This document shows positions 43,130 through 55,118 of a stretch of 64,000 nucleotides of DNA, piece after piece. The DNA comes from Lobosporangium transversale (lineage: Eukaryota; Mortierellomycota; Mortierellomycetes; Mortierellales; Mortierellaceae): positions 1,200,501-1,264,500 of the forward strand of contig NW_019028982.1 of NCBI RefSeq assembly GCF_002105155.1, written 5' to 3'. The notes below the pieces were generated by a model. The model made no database searches. It saw only the letters and a program-made list of their open reading frames with translations, and had not been told where the DNA came from. The stretch's first letter is position 1. Every line of letters begins with the position of its first letter. The position numbers were made by a program, and so were the translations under genes.

Positions 43130-46061
43130 ATACTAACTCTATGATAACCATCTGCGCTTCATATAGCGGCCACTGGCAACAGATATCTCACATTATCTAG
43201 ACCTTGGCAATGGTAGACAAGCACGTTTAAGCCTCATTCCTGCTCATCATTGTCCAGGAGCCGTCATGTTTCTTTTACAGGATGATCGCTCCTGTATTCT
43301 CTACACAGGCGACGCAAGAAACGAGGCTACGGATCTGCAAGGATTGAGTACGATGTCCATCTTTTCCTCTTCATCCCAACCTATCGATCGGTTGTATTTG
43401 GATACTACATGCTGTCATCCAGCCTTTGAAAAACTTCCGAGCAGAGTGCGTGTTGCTGTGATGTTTTGATCTAGGAGGATTTTTCTTTCCCTCCTAATCT
43501 GAAGATTTAAAGAGTAAAGTATCCACTCCTTACTGACGACTGGATAATAATATATCTTTTCCCTAATAGGAGCTTGCAATATCGGATCTTATTACGTTTA
43601 TTCATCGCCGGCCTCGAATGGCACATTATTACATTGATGCCTGGACATTTGGCTATGAAGACATCTGGATTGGACTTGCAAAGGCATTTCACACAAAGAT
43701 CCATGTTTCACCGTACTTGTATGAACTGTACGAAGCCATTGATGAGATGATCTCCCCAAAGATCTTGCCTCATCTAACGACGGATGGAACGAGTGCTCGC
43801 TTTCATTCCTGTCGACTGGGCAAGACCTGTGGATACGGGGGTGCAGGTGGAGAGCATTCATCTGCCAGAGAACTGATTAGGATTCAACCAAACATCTCAT
43901 GGTTCTCGCCTTTGCTACGAAAGGAAAACAATCAACATCACCCTGGAGAAAATATACTGGCACAAGGAACAGTGGTTGGGCGGGCAATTTCCTACAAGAT
44001 CAAAGAGAAGCTGCCACCCACCCTTGGTAAAAAAGATGACTTGTGCTATGTAAGTTAGAAGACAAGCAAACCCTCTCCAGCATGGTAAACTCTTCTCATA
44101 TCAACTAATTTTTTTTTTTTATTTATTATTTTTTTTTTTTTATCAATTCCACAAAAACAAAGTATTTCAACTATGGTTTTCATGCATCCCTATCCGAACT
44201 CCAACAACTCGTTAAACTTGTCTCACCCCGTTCCGTTTTTCCTTGTGTCCTGCATCGCAACGCTGTTTTCCACACGTACTACCGATCCAATCGGGAAGTC
44301 CTTTCTCTACTTACTCAAAGTATGCCCCACAACGAGCGCTCGTTTCTTTTGAACACAGAACCGTACGAGGAACAATTTCGATCTCGCCTCGTAGCGGATC
44401 CTTGTCTCAAGGATGGTATTTCGACCGACTTTCAGAGCTTTTACCTTGCAAAAGGATATCATGTCCTGGACATGAATAATAAAGTTCTAGGAATAACCTC
44501 AACTGAGCTTAAGGCTGGGATTGATCCAAATGTTAGCACCTCTGTAGTGACCACAGCCTTAACATCCAAAACTACTACAGGAGGACAAGATTCAAGTTCT
44601 GTCCTGTCACCGCGGTCAAGCCATTTGCGGAAGAAGATGGAGAGACTGAAGAGGCAATTGCGAAACACAGCAAGTCTTGAAGACGAATATGGATTGATCC
44701 CAAATAATGAAGAGCAATCCTCTTTGGAAGACGGGCCTCTCTCATTGGACTTGGGGACTATTGAGCGAAAAAGAAAGTGGTGGCTTGACGCGAACCGAGG
44801 CCTGAGCACGACTCTTGAAGAACAAACCAGTGGAGAAGGGACGGAGCTATATGATACCAGCTCATCACAGATATTGAAACACCAGCCGAAACAACAGCAG
44901 CAAGGCGACAGTATTAATAAAATCCAAGGACTAATTGGTGCTCAAGAGAGGCAGGAAGAATTAAAGGATACCCGGCCGTGGCATGATCAAAGCACTCAAG
45001 AGATAGCGCTGCTGGATTTGGATTTGCCAAAAGATGGTAATAATCATGGAGGACTAAAACATAACAATACCCAGGAAGGATACGAGACCGATCAAGGGTC
45101 AATTGAGTCTACTGATAGGAGTGGATATCTCAGTTCCAGTCCGGATCCCATCACAAGTTTTGAATATTATACGACAAGTCTAGATACTTTTTCTGGATCT
45201 TCAGCTGCAGCATCATTACTCAGTCCTCCTTCAACTGATAACTCATTTGCAGTCCTAGATTCTCATGATACAGCTGTTTTAAATAAAGATGGCGGCAACG
45301 AAAATGGAATTGACAAGGATGAACATCATTATAGCGATGTACACGCAAAGGGGTGTGTTTCAAAGCCGAAAGCAAGTGCAAACATAGCTATCGCACAGAC
45401 CACTTCTCATTCCAGTGACAGCTCTCTGGTCTTATCTCAAGAGTCTCCATCACCAAAGCAGCAAAACTGTTTGGTCCATTCAGTGCCATCAATACCTAGA
45501 ACCCCGCCCGGGCTTACCACAAGTGACCCAATAGTGGCTTTGGGATCAAGTCCTTCAGATAAACAGCCACTTCCTGCTCATTTTAACCTGTCACCATTGC
45601 CTCCGGCATCAGCACCAGTCCGTGCGCTGCCCATTACCTCAGGCTTCTCCACTGTTCTTTCCTCCGCCTCTTCTTGCAGCCGACCATTGGAACCGATTTG
45701 GAATGCCTTCGCTCAATTGGCTTGGTCTCCGCCATTAAAAAAGGCTTCTCGTTATCCTAAAGCCAATCAAACAAGATCGAGGACAGATCCTCAACATAAG
45801 TCTCGCTCTTCATTAGCATTAGAGCCACACTTCCTTCTGAATCAGGCACCCAAATACGCGGGAACGGTTGTCATTGATGACGGCCAAGAATTGATTTTAA
45901 TAGAAAGTAGTAGCGAAGACGAAGGCAACAATAAGAACTACACCAGCAACAGTAACAGTAACAGTAACAGTAACAGTAACAGTAACAGTAACAGTAACAA
46001 AGACCGGTCTGTTGAGCTATTGGAGCAAAGAGAAAAAAACTTGAAGAAACGAAAACTGTAA
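42759..46061 (+). CDS. Artemis/DCLRE1C-like metallo-beta-lactamase, beta-CASP nuclease
   Basis: Four exons 42759-43031, 43167-43445, 43570-44049, 44163-46061; 976 residues. Start MSTFDGLIREFPTVAIDNF aligns with the Artemis N-terminus. The catalytic metal motif HVHSDH is at residues 32-37, the third motif His in PAHHCPGAVMF at about 119, and Asp in YTGDAR at about 140. LYLDTTCCHPAFEKLPSR and the beta-CASP region (YYIDAWTFGYEDIW, HLTTDGTSARFHSCR) follow the Artemis order rather than that of Pso2/Snm1. This family opens hairpins and trims ends in non-homologous end joining and crosslink repair, in the nucleus. About half the protein (from about residue 430) is an S/T-rich, probably disordered tail with an Asn-Ser run and a final KKRKL, a possible nuclear signal. 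The donor at 43446 is GTGCGT. Confidence 0.92.
45945..45999 (+). repeat. Asn-Ser coding AACAGT repeat
   Basis: About nine tandem AACAGT/AGCAAC units near the 3' end of the Artemis coding sequence, in frame, coding alternating Asn and Ser. Confidence 0.85.
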
Positions 46062-46527
46062 AATTAAAACAAAGGTATCTTCTAGAAGCTATTGTAAATG
46101 AAACTTGGAAAGAAGAGAAGGATCATGGAAACCAGGATCTGGAGTGGCTCGAGGCCCAGTGCTTGGGACAGTAATAAGTAATTACACCAAAAAAAAAAAA
46201 AAAAAAAAAAAATCAACAACAACAACCAAATGTAAATTAGATACCACTGTAGACATTTATACCATTCGAAGTATATTGATGGCCTTCAGAACCATTAAAA
46301 CTAGATATAAGGCATGTTTATTAAGATTGATTTACATCTAGCATTTCAATGTTGTTCTATTTTATTTTATTTTATTATATTATATTATATTATATTCTAC
46401 TCTATTCTATTCTATATTAACTAGGGCATTGCCATGGAAAAGGTTTGGGTAAGTGAAAAGAGACATATAACATGCCTATATACAAAAGAAAAAGAAAAAA
46501 AAAAAAAAAAAAAAGTATTGAACTGTT
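46062..46527. other. Convergent spacer with simple repeats
   Basis: An A-run at 46189-46212, (TTTTA)n and (TTATA)n at about 46357-46395, CTATT repeats to about 46416, and an A-run near 46490-46514. No gene seen. Confidence 0.6.
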
Positions 46528-49042
46528 TCAAAGGGCGAGAATGCGCTTGAACTCATCTACATATTTCTTTTTCGCCACAGCATGGTCCACGATTGGCTTG
46601 GGATATCTATCATACAAACATGTAAATGAAGGTTATCATTAATTTGTTAGCCCCGAATTAAGGCTTTAAAACTTTTGTGAGGAATCTACACGCCGCAAGA
46701 AGGACTCACCCAAGCTTAGCAAAATCCTTGGGATGCAAGATATGACTTGGGTCATGAATCTGCTTATCGTTCAGTCCCCTCAATTCAGGAACCCATTTAC
46801 GGATATAAGAGCCCTTTGGATCAAACCGCTGGGACTGAAGAAGTGGATTAAAGACACGAAAGTAAGGCTGCGCATCTGTTCCAGTGGAAGCACTCTATTT
46901 TTTAAATTACAGATGATTTAATTTGACATATTCGATTGCTGTAAAGGCAATGCGGCATAAAGGAAGGAAGGAAGGAAGGAAGGAAGGAAGGAGACCAAAG
47001 TCATTTGTAGAAACCTTACCCATTGCCAACCACCATTGTTGTTTGCTAGATCACCGTCGATGAGACTGTTCATAAAGTACCTTTCTCCTAGGCGCCAATC
47101 GATGAGCAAATCCTTTACGAGGAAACAGGCCGTGATCATGCGAAGACGATTATGCATATATCCTGTAGCATTAAGCTGCCGCATGCCTTTTTTTTTTTTT
47201 TTTTTTTTTTTTGTTATTATTATTAGCATTAACCGAGAATAATCATGGTGATTGTGTGATATTAGACAGTTGATATTATACGTGACAAAACCATACTTCA
47301 CTTTTTGTAATTTTTCCCTTGAGTGAGAACTTTTACCTGCATCGACAATGGGAAATCCGGTTTTATCCTCGCACCATCTCTGGAAATGCTCCATATTATC
47401 ACTCCATTGCACTTTTTCAGTTTTAGGCTGAAATGCACGGCCCATGCACACGCGAGGGAAAGAGATTAGGATATTTTTATAAAATTCCTATCGGAAGGAT
47501 GAACGTTGCAATAAAAAAAAATAATAATAAAAAAAAGTTGGACGTAATGTCTGACATGGTTTGGCTCTAGTAAGAAGATGTTAAGAAATAATAGCTTACC
47601 TTCCATCCCAATTCTCTAATCCATGCCTTGATACCCTCATCTCCCGAGACGATCTTGTTGTTATTGGCAGCTCTAGCAATCGCCACACACTGCCTCGTTG
47701 TAACTACTCCAGATGTAAGGTATGGGCTCATTAAACTTGTTCCATCTTGCACCGGTACATCTCGTGCCTCTCTATACTTCTTGACTTTGGATTGGAGGAA
47801 AGACTTTAGTCGCTCATGAGCTGCATCTTCGCCAGCTGGGTACAGCTCATTAACCATTTTTATGTCGAGCGAATGTGGATAAGAGCCAGAAGGGACTGTT
47901 TTGAAGATATCTGCAAAGATATCCTTTGCCTCGGGTGGGTTGGCTTCAGGCGGTCCAGTCAATTCCAAGTAATGCTGCTCAGTCTCAACAAGCTTGCACC
48001 AGTTATTGTAGTAAGGGGTGAACACAGAATAGGGGTTTCCTGTCTATCGTTGTTGTTGGGAATGAAGGGACAGGATTTAGTTTATGGCATTATTACAATG
48101 GCGTTCCTTTTTTTTTTTTTTTTTTTTTTTAGAATGACACCTCCTTTTACAGTATTCTACATATCCCAAACCTACTTTTGTCTTGATATCGGCTGGGTCT
48201 ACAATGCATTCACAATTACATTCCTCAACAGCAACGCCAGGAAGCTTCATCAATGACTTTTTGACGGCGGCATCTCTTCTCTGCTCATCAATCATCAGAT
48301 CGGCGTTCCAAAAGACATGACTGATATCCATCTCTTTGACGACCTGTTCCACTAAAGTCGGGATGTCGGCTATGTCCTTTGCAGTCTTGGTGACCAAAGG
48401 GATAGCTAGCCGATCTAGGTCCTTCTTTAGGCTAGTCAAATTACGCATCCAAAAGTCGATTTTGATGGGAGCCTCGTCATGCTCCTTCCATTCATCCTCG
48501 GAGATAATATAGAGGGCGATCAGGTGTCTGGCCCCTACTTTGGAACGCATAGAGGCTTCATAAAGGGCCTTATTATCCTGAAGTCGGAGATCAGTACGAA
48601 ACCACATGAGTGTATTCCTAGTTTTAATTGAAGGGTCATGCTGATCTTGCTCTTCTTCCTTGATAAAAACATTAATATCGTTGTTCGCATTGGGATTGTC
48701 GCCTTTATGTCTACTATGACCGTTGTTTTTCTTGCTATCATTCTTCCTAGTGCCGTAGGAAAGTGGGGTACTATGGGCGATCCTGGCGGCACGTTCAACA
48801 ATGGATTCAGAGGGATATATGGGTGCCTCCTGAGGCCAACCATTGCGCTTCCTGGAGCCTTCATGTAGGGGCTCTAGTTCATCTTCTGCAGCTCTCTTTT
48901 GTAATATGGGTATGTTGTGGAGCAAAGAATGATCAAGACGAGCCATGAAGAGTAAAGGGGACGAACGAACTATGTGATGTAGAGAAAGAGATTTATAAAT
49001 GAGCGGAGGCAAAGCGACTAATCGAGTTGAAGAAGAGGGCAT
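46528..49042 (-). CDS. Class I CPD photolyase
   Basis: Light-driven repair of cyclobutane pyrimidine dimers with FAD. Six exons in transcript order: 49042-48176, 48043-47600, 47487-47337, 47186-47020, 46894-46710, 46606-46528; 630 residues, frame kept throughout. The antenna-binding alpha/beta domain begins near residue 125 ([16 protein letters not shown], a photolyase signature). The helical FAD domain shows [49 protein letters not shown] and [15 protein letters not shown]. The start at 49042 adds [18 protein letters not shown].., free of acidic residues and rich in Arg/Ser/Leu, a likely mitochondrial presequence; the Met at 48946 would give a nuclear form, with basic [10 protein letters not shown] as a possible nuclear signal. 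The acceptor for the fourth exon lies at the end of an A-run. A GGAA repeat (46962-46992) sits in the fifth-listed intron. Confidence 0.93.
46961..46993 (+). repeat. AAGG tetranucleotide repeat
   Basis: About seven AAGG units in an intron of the photolyase gene. Confidence 0.85.
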
Positions 49043-50354
49043 TTGAATTAAAAGCAATATGACTCTCAATCCAGTGGAAGTGCCCAAGGCTTTTTTGGAC
49101 AGTGTAAAAGTTTAGGAAGAAGGAGAGGGATCGATCAATGGGGGCAAATTCAGCTATACTTCTTTACTTGATTATTTTTATATGACCAAGGAGAACACTA
49201 GCCTACGCAAGAAACAGACAAAAGAGCTCTTGTGCGCATCAGCGACAGTGTAGCAGCCAATCAAAATAATGGGGGCGGTTAGGGTTTCATGTTGCTGTTG
49301 GTGGCGTATACATTTGTGGCAGATATGAATGTAGGCGTGATAGAAAAAAAAAAGAGCAATCTGACGTACTTGGACAATGCGCACAGGACATGTAGAGTTC
49401 GTTTTTGTGGTTAGGTAAGTTGATTAGTCTCACTGTTAAAGAAAATGTTCACCTTGTTCCGTATCCTGAGTTGTGAGTAAAATGATCGATAATAAAGGCA
49501 ACAATGACAGAAACAAACACTAATATCTCATATTTCATATCTCAAGCTTTCATTTGTTTAAAAAATATTCATTCAATTAAACAAGATTGTAAGCATACAA
49601 TTTTTTTTTTTTTTTACATGTCGAAGCTGTGTATTGCCTTCTTCCACCTTAATAACAGCTTACATCCGTTCCAGTGCACTCCTTATCAGATTGTGACAGA
49701 CCCCCATTGGCGTCTCCTCCTCTCAGATCCGGCACACTCCTTCCCAAGGTTTCGGCATGCCTCTCAGAATGGTTCCTTGTCCATGGATTTCCTTTTTAAA
49801 TATCGACCTCTTTTCAAGGAAGAGTCGCCCTGGGACCAGCCTTTCCGTTTCTTATAGTTTTTTTTTTTTAAAAAATAACACAGAGTAACGCAACAAGGTA
49901 TTTCCTGTGCTAAATCCATTTAGTTAAGCTAATCGAAATTTTCTATGCCCACTACTCGTCATTCTTGTTGCATAGAAGCATAGGAAGCATAGAATGTCCT
50001 CCGAATCCATATGAACCTTGTTGATCCGGCTCATTACGAAGAAGCGGAGATGATTAAAGATAAGAAAGACCTGTCTAGGATTCGCAAATAACTTTGATTA
50101 GCTAACGTCGATGCTGCTTATCATCGTGAAACAAGTTTTTGACTCAATCACCAAAGGATTAATTTCCAGATCAACTTCGGTGTTCTACACATCCTGAGCA
50201 GTAACGGATACAATAAAAGGGGCCCTCCCTTCCCCTGATCCTCTAAGGCACACACTCTCAACATACTTAATCAGCCACTCTTTTTTTTAATCATCATCGA
50301 AACAAAGCAACATATCCTCCGATCCCTTAACTTATCCTCATTATAAAAAAAGAA
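49043..50354. other. Spacer between photolyase and FAR
   Basis: Divergent promoters. A plus-strand open frame at 49504-49857 contains a protein-like tail (DFLFKYRPLFKEESPWDQPF) but no recognised family, and is broken up by a T-run. An AATAAAAGG string at about 50212, 140 bp before the FAR start, may be its TATA-type element, followed by a C/T-rich leader. No other gene seen. Confidence 0.45.
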
Positions 50355-52182
50355 ATGTCACCTCCACAAAACAAGTATGGGCCTGCGAAAGCCATTGAAT
50401 TTTATAATAAAAACACGGTCATCTTCTTGACAGGTGCTACGGGCTTCATTGGCAAGGCCATCTTGGAGAAGCTACTGCGTTCTTTCCCCCAGATCACAAA
50501 GTAAGTGCCCTTTTCTTTTGCTTTTTTTTTTTTTTTTCAAGTATCAGGTTCGACTGTAAGACAAGCGTTAATGTTTTGTTTTTTTATGAAAACATCAGGA
50601 TCTACTTGCTGATCAGGGTCTCGGGGAAGAAGACATTGAAAGATCGTATTGAGAATATATTTAGCAGCAGGATTTTTGATACTGTCAAGTCCCAATTCTC
50701 AAGTGCTCAAGAGTTTCAAGAAAAGATTGTCCGCAAGGTTGTGCCTGTGAAGGGAGATATTTCTGCCAATCATCTGGGTCTCTCAGACGAGGATATGGCT
50801 ATGGCCCAGGAAGATACCACAGTTTTCATCAACAGCGCTGCCTCTATCAAATTCAATGACCCGTTGAAGACTGCCCTTGAGGTAAAATATACGAAATACA
50901 AGAGTAACAATACCTGTCAAACAACACGCAGTAGATAACTTATTTTGTTTTTCTTTTTCTTTCTTTTTCTTTCAGATAAATACAAATGGCCCTCTCCGCA
51001 TATTCGAAATTGCCAAGGGCTGCAAAAATTTAGCTGCCATCGTTCATATCTCGACTTGCTTTGTCAACGCACCCATGTTTGAGCAACATATTGACGAAAT
51101 CATCTATCCGCACCCACTTGGTGATGATCCTGAAGCCATCTATGATATGCTGTCCACCAAGATGTCCTCCAAAGAGATAAAAGATTATGAGGAATCTGTG
51201 GTCCTCAAGGCTTACCCCAATACATACACATTCGCCAAGTCCTTGGCAGAACATTTGATAAAGAGCCGATATAGGGATATGGCTCTCCCTATTGTCATTG
51301 TCCGCCCTGCCATTGTCACTGCTGCCTACAAGGAACCAGTTCCTGGATGGGTAGAAGGGTCTGCTGCAACCAACAAAGCGATTGTGGCTGGTTCGATCGG
51401 TCTAATTCAAGAATGGATCGGTAACGAGGTAATTAAGCAGAAGTCAGTAAAAAAAAAAAAAAGAAAGAAAGAAAGAAAGAAAGAGCGCTATATTTATCAA
51501 AGTCAAGGCAAATATTGATGAGTGTTTCTATGTTTTCACAATAACCTTCTAGTCCGCTAAAGCAGACCTAGTTCCTGTCGATTTTGTGGTCAAAACGACC
51601 CTTCTCTCCGCCACGACTGCTGATCGCACACTCACAGAGCCTCGCATATATCATGTCGGTACCAGCTGCATTAATCCCATCACCTGGAGTCGCTTTGGTA
51701 TGTATATGGTCGCATACTGGCGAGCGGTTGCACCACCAAGCCAGCGAGTCTCAGATGACATTCGATTCGAACTTTACCCTCCTGCAGAATTCAAATATCG
51801 ATATAATACTCGCTTTGGAGGGGAGATCCGAACTTTAGCTCGGCACAAACATGACGAGGAGCGTAAAGTTTATATCTCCAGGGCAATGGTTGTGCCTACA
51901 GTTCTCATAGCTTTTTTGCAGTCTGAATGGTTCTTTGATGTAACCAATACATTAGTCCTTGATGATGCTGCACCTGCAGAGCTCAAGAGCGAACTCAAAA
52001 GCGGTATAGATTGGGACAGATACATGGAAGACTACAATGCAGGCGTGCAAGGGTTTATTTTGTGTGAGAAGGTCGACAGGCCCATTGTAACCGATTACAC
52101 TGCTGAATTGCGCCCAGTATCAGATACAAAGAGAGAAGGAAGTGCTGAAGTAACATTTATGGATATCATGGCCAAACTTTAG
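50355..52182 (+). CDS. Fatty acyl-CoA reductase (alcohol-forming)
   Basis: Reduces a fatty acyl-CoA to fatty alcohol with NADPH. Four exons 50355-50500, 50599-50881, 50976-51428, 51553-52182; 503 residues (family about 490-520). The Rossmann site FLTGATGFIGKAILEKLLR starts near residue 24. IYLLIRV, VFINSAASIKFNDPL and VHISTCFVNAP follow in family order. The active-site Tyr and Lys are in YTFAK (about residues 227-231). IVRPAIVTAAYKEPVPGW and DLVPVDFVV are further FAR signatures. The C-terminal part (about 365-503) covers the male-sterility domain but is weakly conserved. The stop is only 14 bp before a Tc1-like element, so the transcript may end inside the transposon. Confidence 0.93.
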
Positions 52183-52196
52183 GTCTTTATACAATA

Positions 52197-52353
52197 CCAA
52201 GCAAAACTATGCCAATGGTCGTCCCCTTTTCGTTTCCTAGAAATCGCTTATGTAGACATTGTTCATACTTGGCGTCAATAAAGGTCCCATCACCTTCTAT
52301 ATCATTATTATTTATTAAGTATGAAACTTTCAGATCGAATTTTAATTGAAATA
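52197..52353 (+). repeat. Left terminal inverted repeat of Tc1-like element
   Basis: About 157 bp, matching 53814-53979 in reverse complement; landmarks CTAGAAATCGCTTATGTAG and AATAAAGGTCCCATCACCTT. It begins 14 bp after the FAR stop and includes AATAAA, which may serve as the FAR polyadenylation signal. Confidence 0.85.
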
Positions 52354-52528
52354 ACCATGGAAAATACTAGCCGGGAGTTGAAGGATAGGTGAGAATCGAT
52401 TGTGGATCGCAGCACCACATTATCAGGGTATTTATTAATTCATTCTCTATGCGTGGAATTGAGATATCCTATCTATTTGATCAAATATGCAAATTTTTAT
52501 TCAAGCAGGTCTTTGGGAGTGCTATTCC

Positions 52529-52562
<34 letters not shown>

Positions 52563-52699
52563 ATTCTTTCACTAGCCATCACCCATATCAATACGAAGTA
52601 TTGCAGCCTTTAGCTGCAAAGAAAGCTTGGAGCCTATGATACATTCTCGTGATAAGACTACAGCAGTACTCTATTGGGATCCTATACCACTCCACTGAA

Positions 52700-53608
52700 A
52701 TTCGTTGCCACAACTCATGACAGCTTTATGCTCGTTTTGGGTGCTTTGCAAGCCATCTCTCCAGCTTGGATTACATGTGTTCAATGAGGTTGAAGTCAAG
52801 AGACTGCGCTGGCCATTCCAAAAGCGTCCTTTTCTCTTTAGTCAGGTGCACTGACTCTAAATAGCTCCTGACAACCTTTGCCATATGCTTCGGGTCGTTG
52901 TCGTGCTGATAGATGAAACCGCCTTTTACTTTATCCCATTCGTGTAGCGCCATCTCTAGATCTTCCTGGAGGATTTTGATGCAAAGCTGTGAATCCAGGG
53001 TGTCGTCAATTAATGTAATGTATCTGGGTCCTTCCCATGAGAAGCAGGCCCATACCTTAAGATTGCCCTCCTCCAAACTTGACGGCCCCCCGTCCTGATC
53101 TGCGTTCTGTGCCCCGGAATATTGTCCCAGGCGCACTGAGCGCCATCGGAACAAATACGGTTAATTTTCGACTCGTCGGGCCAAACATTCCTTCTAAAGT
53201 CCACTTCTAGTATTTCCTAGGGGAACGTAGAGGCCCCTTAACATGTTGTTTTCGCAGAGCTGGTCGGCGTACATGCCTTTTGATTATTAAGCCTGACTCC
53301 TTGAGGCGTCGTCTGATTGTCGATGCGGAGACAGCCTCCGGCAAGGACTGACTGACCTTGGTAGCGGCTTCAACGGCGGACTTGAACACACCTCGTTTCA
53401 TGTTCAGCTTGAGATACTCTGTAGTTTTTGTAGGTACTTTCCGTGGTCGACCACGCTTTCTGATCGGCATGTCCTCCTTATTCTCTGCATATATCCTAGC
53501 GACCGTTCTTTGCGAAATACTGGCGCTAGCAGCCGCTTCTCGATCAGACATACCATTTAATATCAGCCTTTTGGCATTGTTGACCTTGCTTAGTGGAATC
53601 GGCTTCAT
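52700..53608 (-). pseudogene. Tc1-type transposase, broken
   Basis: From Met at 53608 (MKPIPLSKVNNAKRLI) an N-terminal helix-turn-helix region with SDREAAASASISQRTVARIY and an AT-hook-like RKRGRPRKVP is readable to a stop near 53207. The catalytic part continues in other frames: VWPDESKIN (first Asp) near 53180, then a second shift, QHDNDPKH (second Asp) near 52890, and LEWPAQSLDFNLIEH (third acidic region) near 52790, followed by a stop where a conserved Trp is expected. At least two frameshifts and one stop disable it. Described only; family assignment rests on the DDE-type motif order. Confidence 0.88.
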
Positions 53609-53813
53609 ATTCAGCATAGGTATGGTGAGAAGGAAGTTGAGCAAGTATGCGTAGAGAGAGGAAGGAGAGATTTTTTTTTTTTTTTTTTTTTTTTTTTCCG
53701 GCAATACAAGAGCAAAGATCATCATGAGCAACATTCGAGACCACTCCCAAAATTTTACCAAAGACCTGTTTGAAAAAAAAAAATAAAAAAATAAAAAAAA
53801 AAAAAAAATTAGC

Positions 53814-53979
53814 TATTTCAATTTAAAATCGAACTGAAAGTCCATACTTAATAATAATGATGCAGAAGGTGATGGGGCCTTTATTGATGCCAAATATGAA
53901 CAATGCCTACATAAGCGATTTCTAGAAAACAAAAAGAAGATATTAGAAGAAAGGGGGTCATTGGCATAGTTTTGCTTGG
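53814..53979 (-). repeat. Right terminal inverted repeat of Tc1-like element
   Basis: About 166 bp, reverse complement of the left end with scattered substitutions and short indels; followed by TA and then a TATATA-rich microsatellite (53980-54024). Confidence 0.85.
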
Positions 53980-53981
53980 TA

Positions 53982-55118
53982 GTATATATATATATACATA
54001 TAATATATATATATATATAATATATTCATTGACACACATCATGCATGTATTAAATAATATTTTTCTGCAAGTTTGAATCATATCTGTGGGATTGACGCTC
54101 TCTAACGGCGAGATAATGCAAAGAAACAGTTGGTTGTCAATGCTGGGGAATTTGGGGTCGAATTGAGTGGGGATGTGGTTCTTGACGTGGTTTGTGAAGC
54201 CCATCACTTCCAGCTTCTGTGATCAAAGAAGGAGCCAGAGTCTCGACTTGTTCTAAAGGTTGTTGGATCTTCCACGTGAGCATAATAAATCCAAGACAGA
54301 TGATTACCTTTATCTAATGAGCGATCTTGCGACCTCATTGTCCAAGTAAACCAGAGGTGCTTGATCTTACACTTGTTGTAGCGTTCATTCTTAACACAGC
54401 GGAGGTGATGACATTTGGCCCTGTCTTAAGTGCCAATCATCTGTTCTTCGTTTGTATTTAATAAAGCAATACAAATTATGCATACTTCTTTATTTGTTTA
54501 GGTTGCTGCAGATTTTTCCTGGTATTCCTTTTATTCACTTGTAAGCCTAACTCTTTTGTGCACTTTGACTGGGTTTTACACTTTGTGCCTGAGTAATTAC
54601 CTTTGTGCTCTCGTCCTATTTTGCCTTCAGTTGGGCTCACTTTGATGAAAAGATGTCTGCTAGTCAAACTGTATTCATGACCAGCTCCGTCTCTCGCCCA
54701 ATGTCCATGGTAAGGTGTAGGGAGGACTGATTGGCTACATGAACACACCGAAATGATCGTCTGCAAGCAGGTTGTCGCTGTCAGCAAAGGAGCAATTTAC
54801 TTGCCACTCATATTCAATACCTACAGACCATATTTTCTTTTGGTCATGGCAAGGCATTCCGTCCATCTGCATTCTTCCTTTTTCTCATCATTCATCTATT
54901 TCATCTCTTTCCTTTTCTTCTTTCCTTTCCGCGCTTCGTTATATTCCCTTCCGTCTCCTCACCGGTGCCCCTACCCGGATTGAAAGATATCTGGCTCCTT
55001 TCCTAATCCGTACATTCCTTCAACCCTTCACATCTCCTCCACTCCTTAACTCCATGCCACGCTATTTCACCTGTTCATAATCCTACTTCAATAGTCCAAT
55101 TCCAATCCTTATCCAACC
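53982..55118. other. Spacer upstream of membrane protein gene
   Basis: It starts with a TA microsatellite (to about 54024). The rest has no supported gene; CT-rich sequence from about 54880 to 55110 is typical of a fungal promoter and leader for the gene at 55119. Confidence 0.5.

Larger units (their letters stand above)
52197..53979 (-). mobile_element. Tc1/mariner-like DNA transposon with long inverted ends
   Basis: A 1783-bp element flanked by TA on both sides (52195-52196 and 53980-53981), the expected target duplication. The terminal inverted repeats are long and imperfect: 52197-52353 and 53814-53979, outermost CCAAGCAAAACTATGCCAAT. Long ends of this size are known in some Tc1-family subgroups. 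The transposase inside is disrupted, so the copy is not autonomous. Divergence between the two ends (substitutions and indels) shows this insertion is old, in contrast to the LTR element. Confidence 0.88.

Noticed and set aside
49504-49857. 117-codon plus-strand frame between photolyase and FAR
   Set aside because: Crosses a T-run and its tail matches no family I know; reverse strand gave nothing better.
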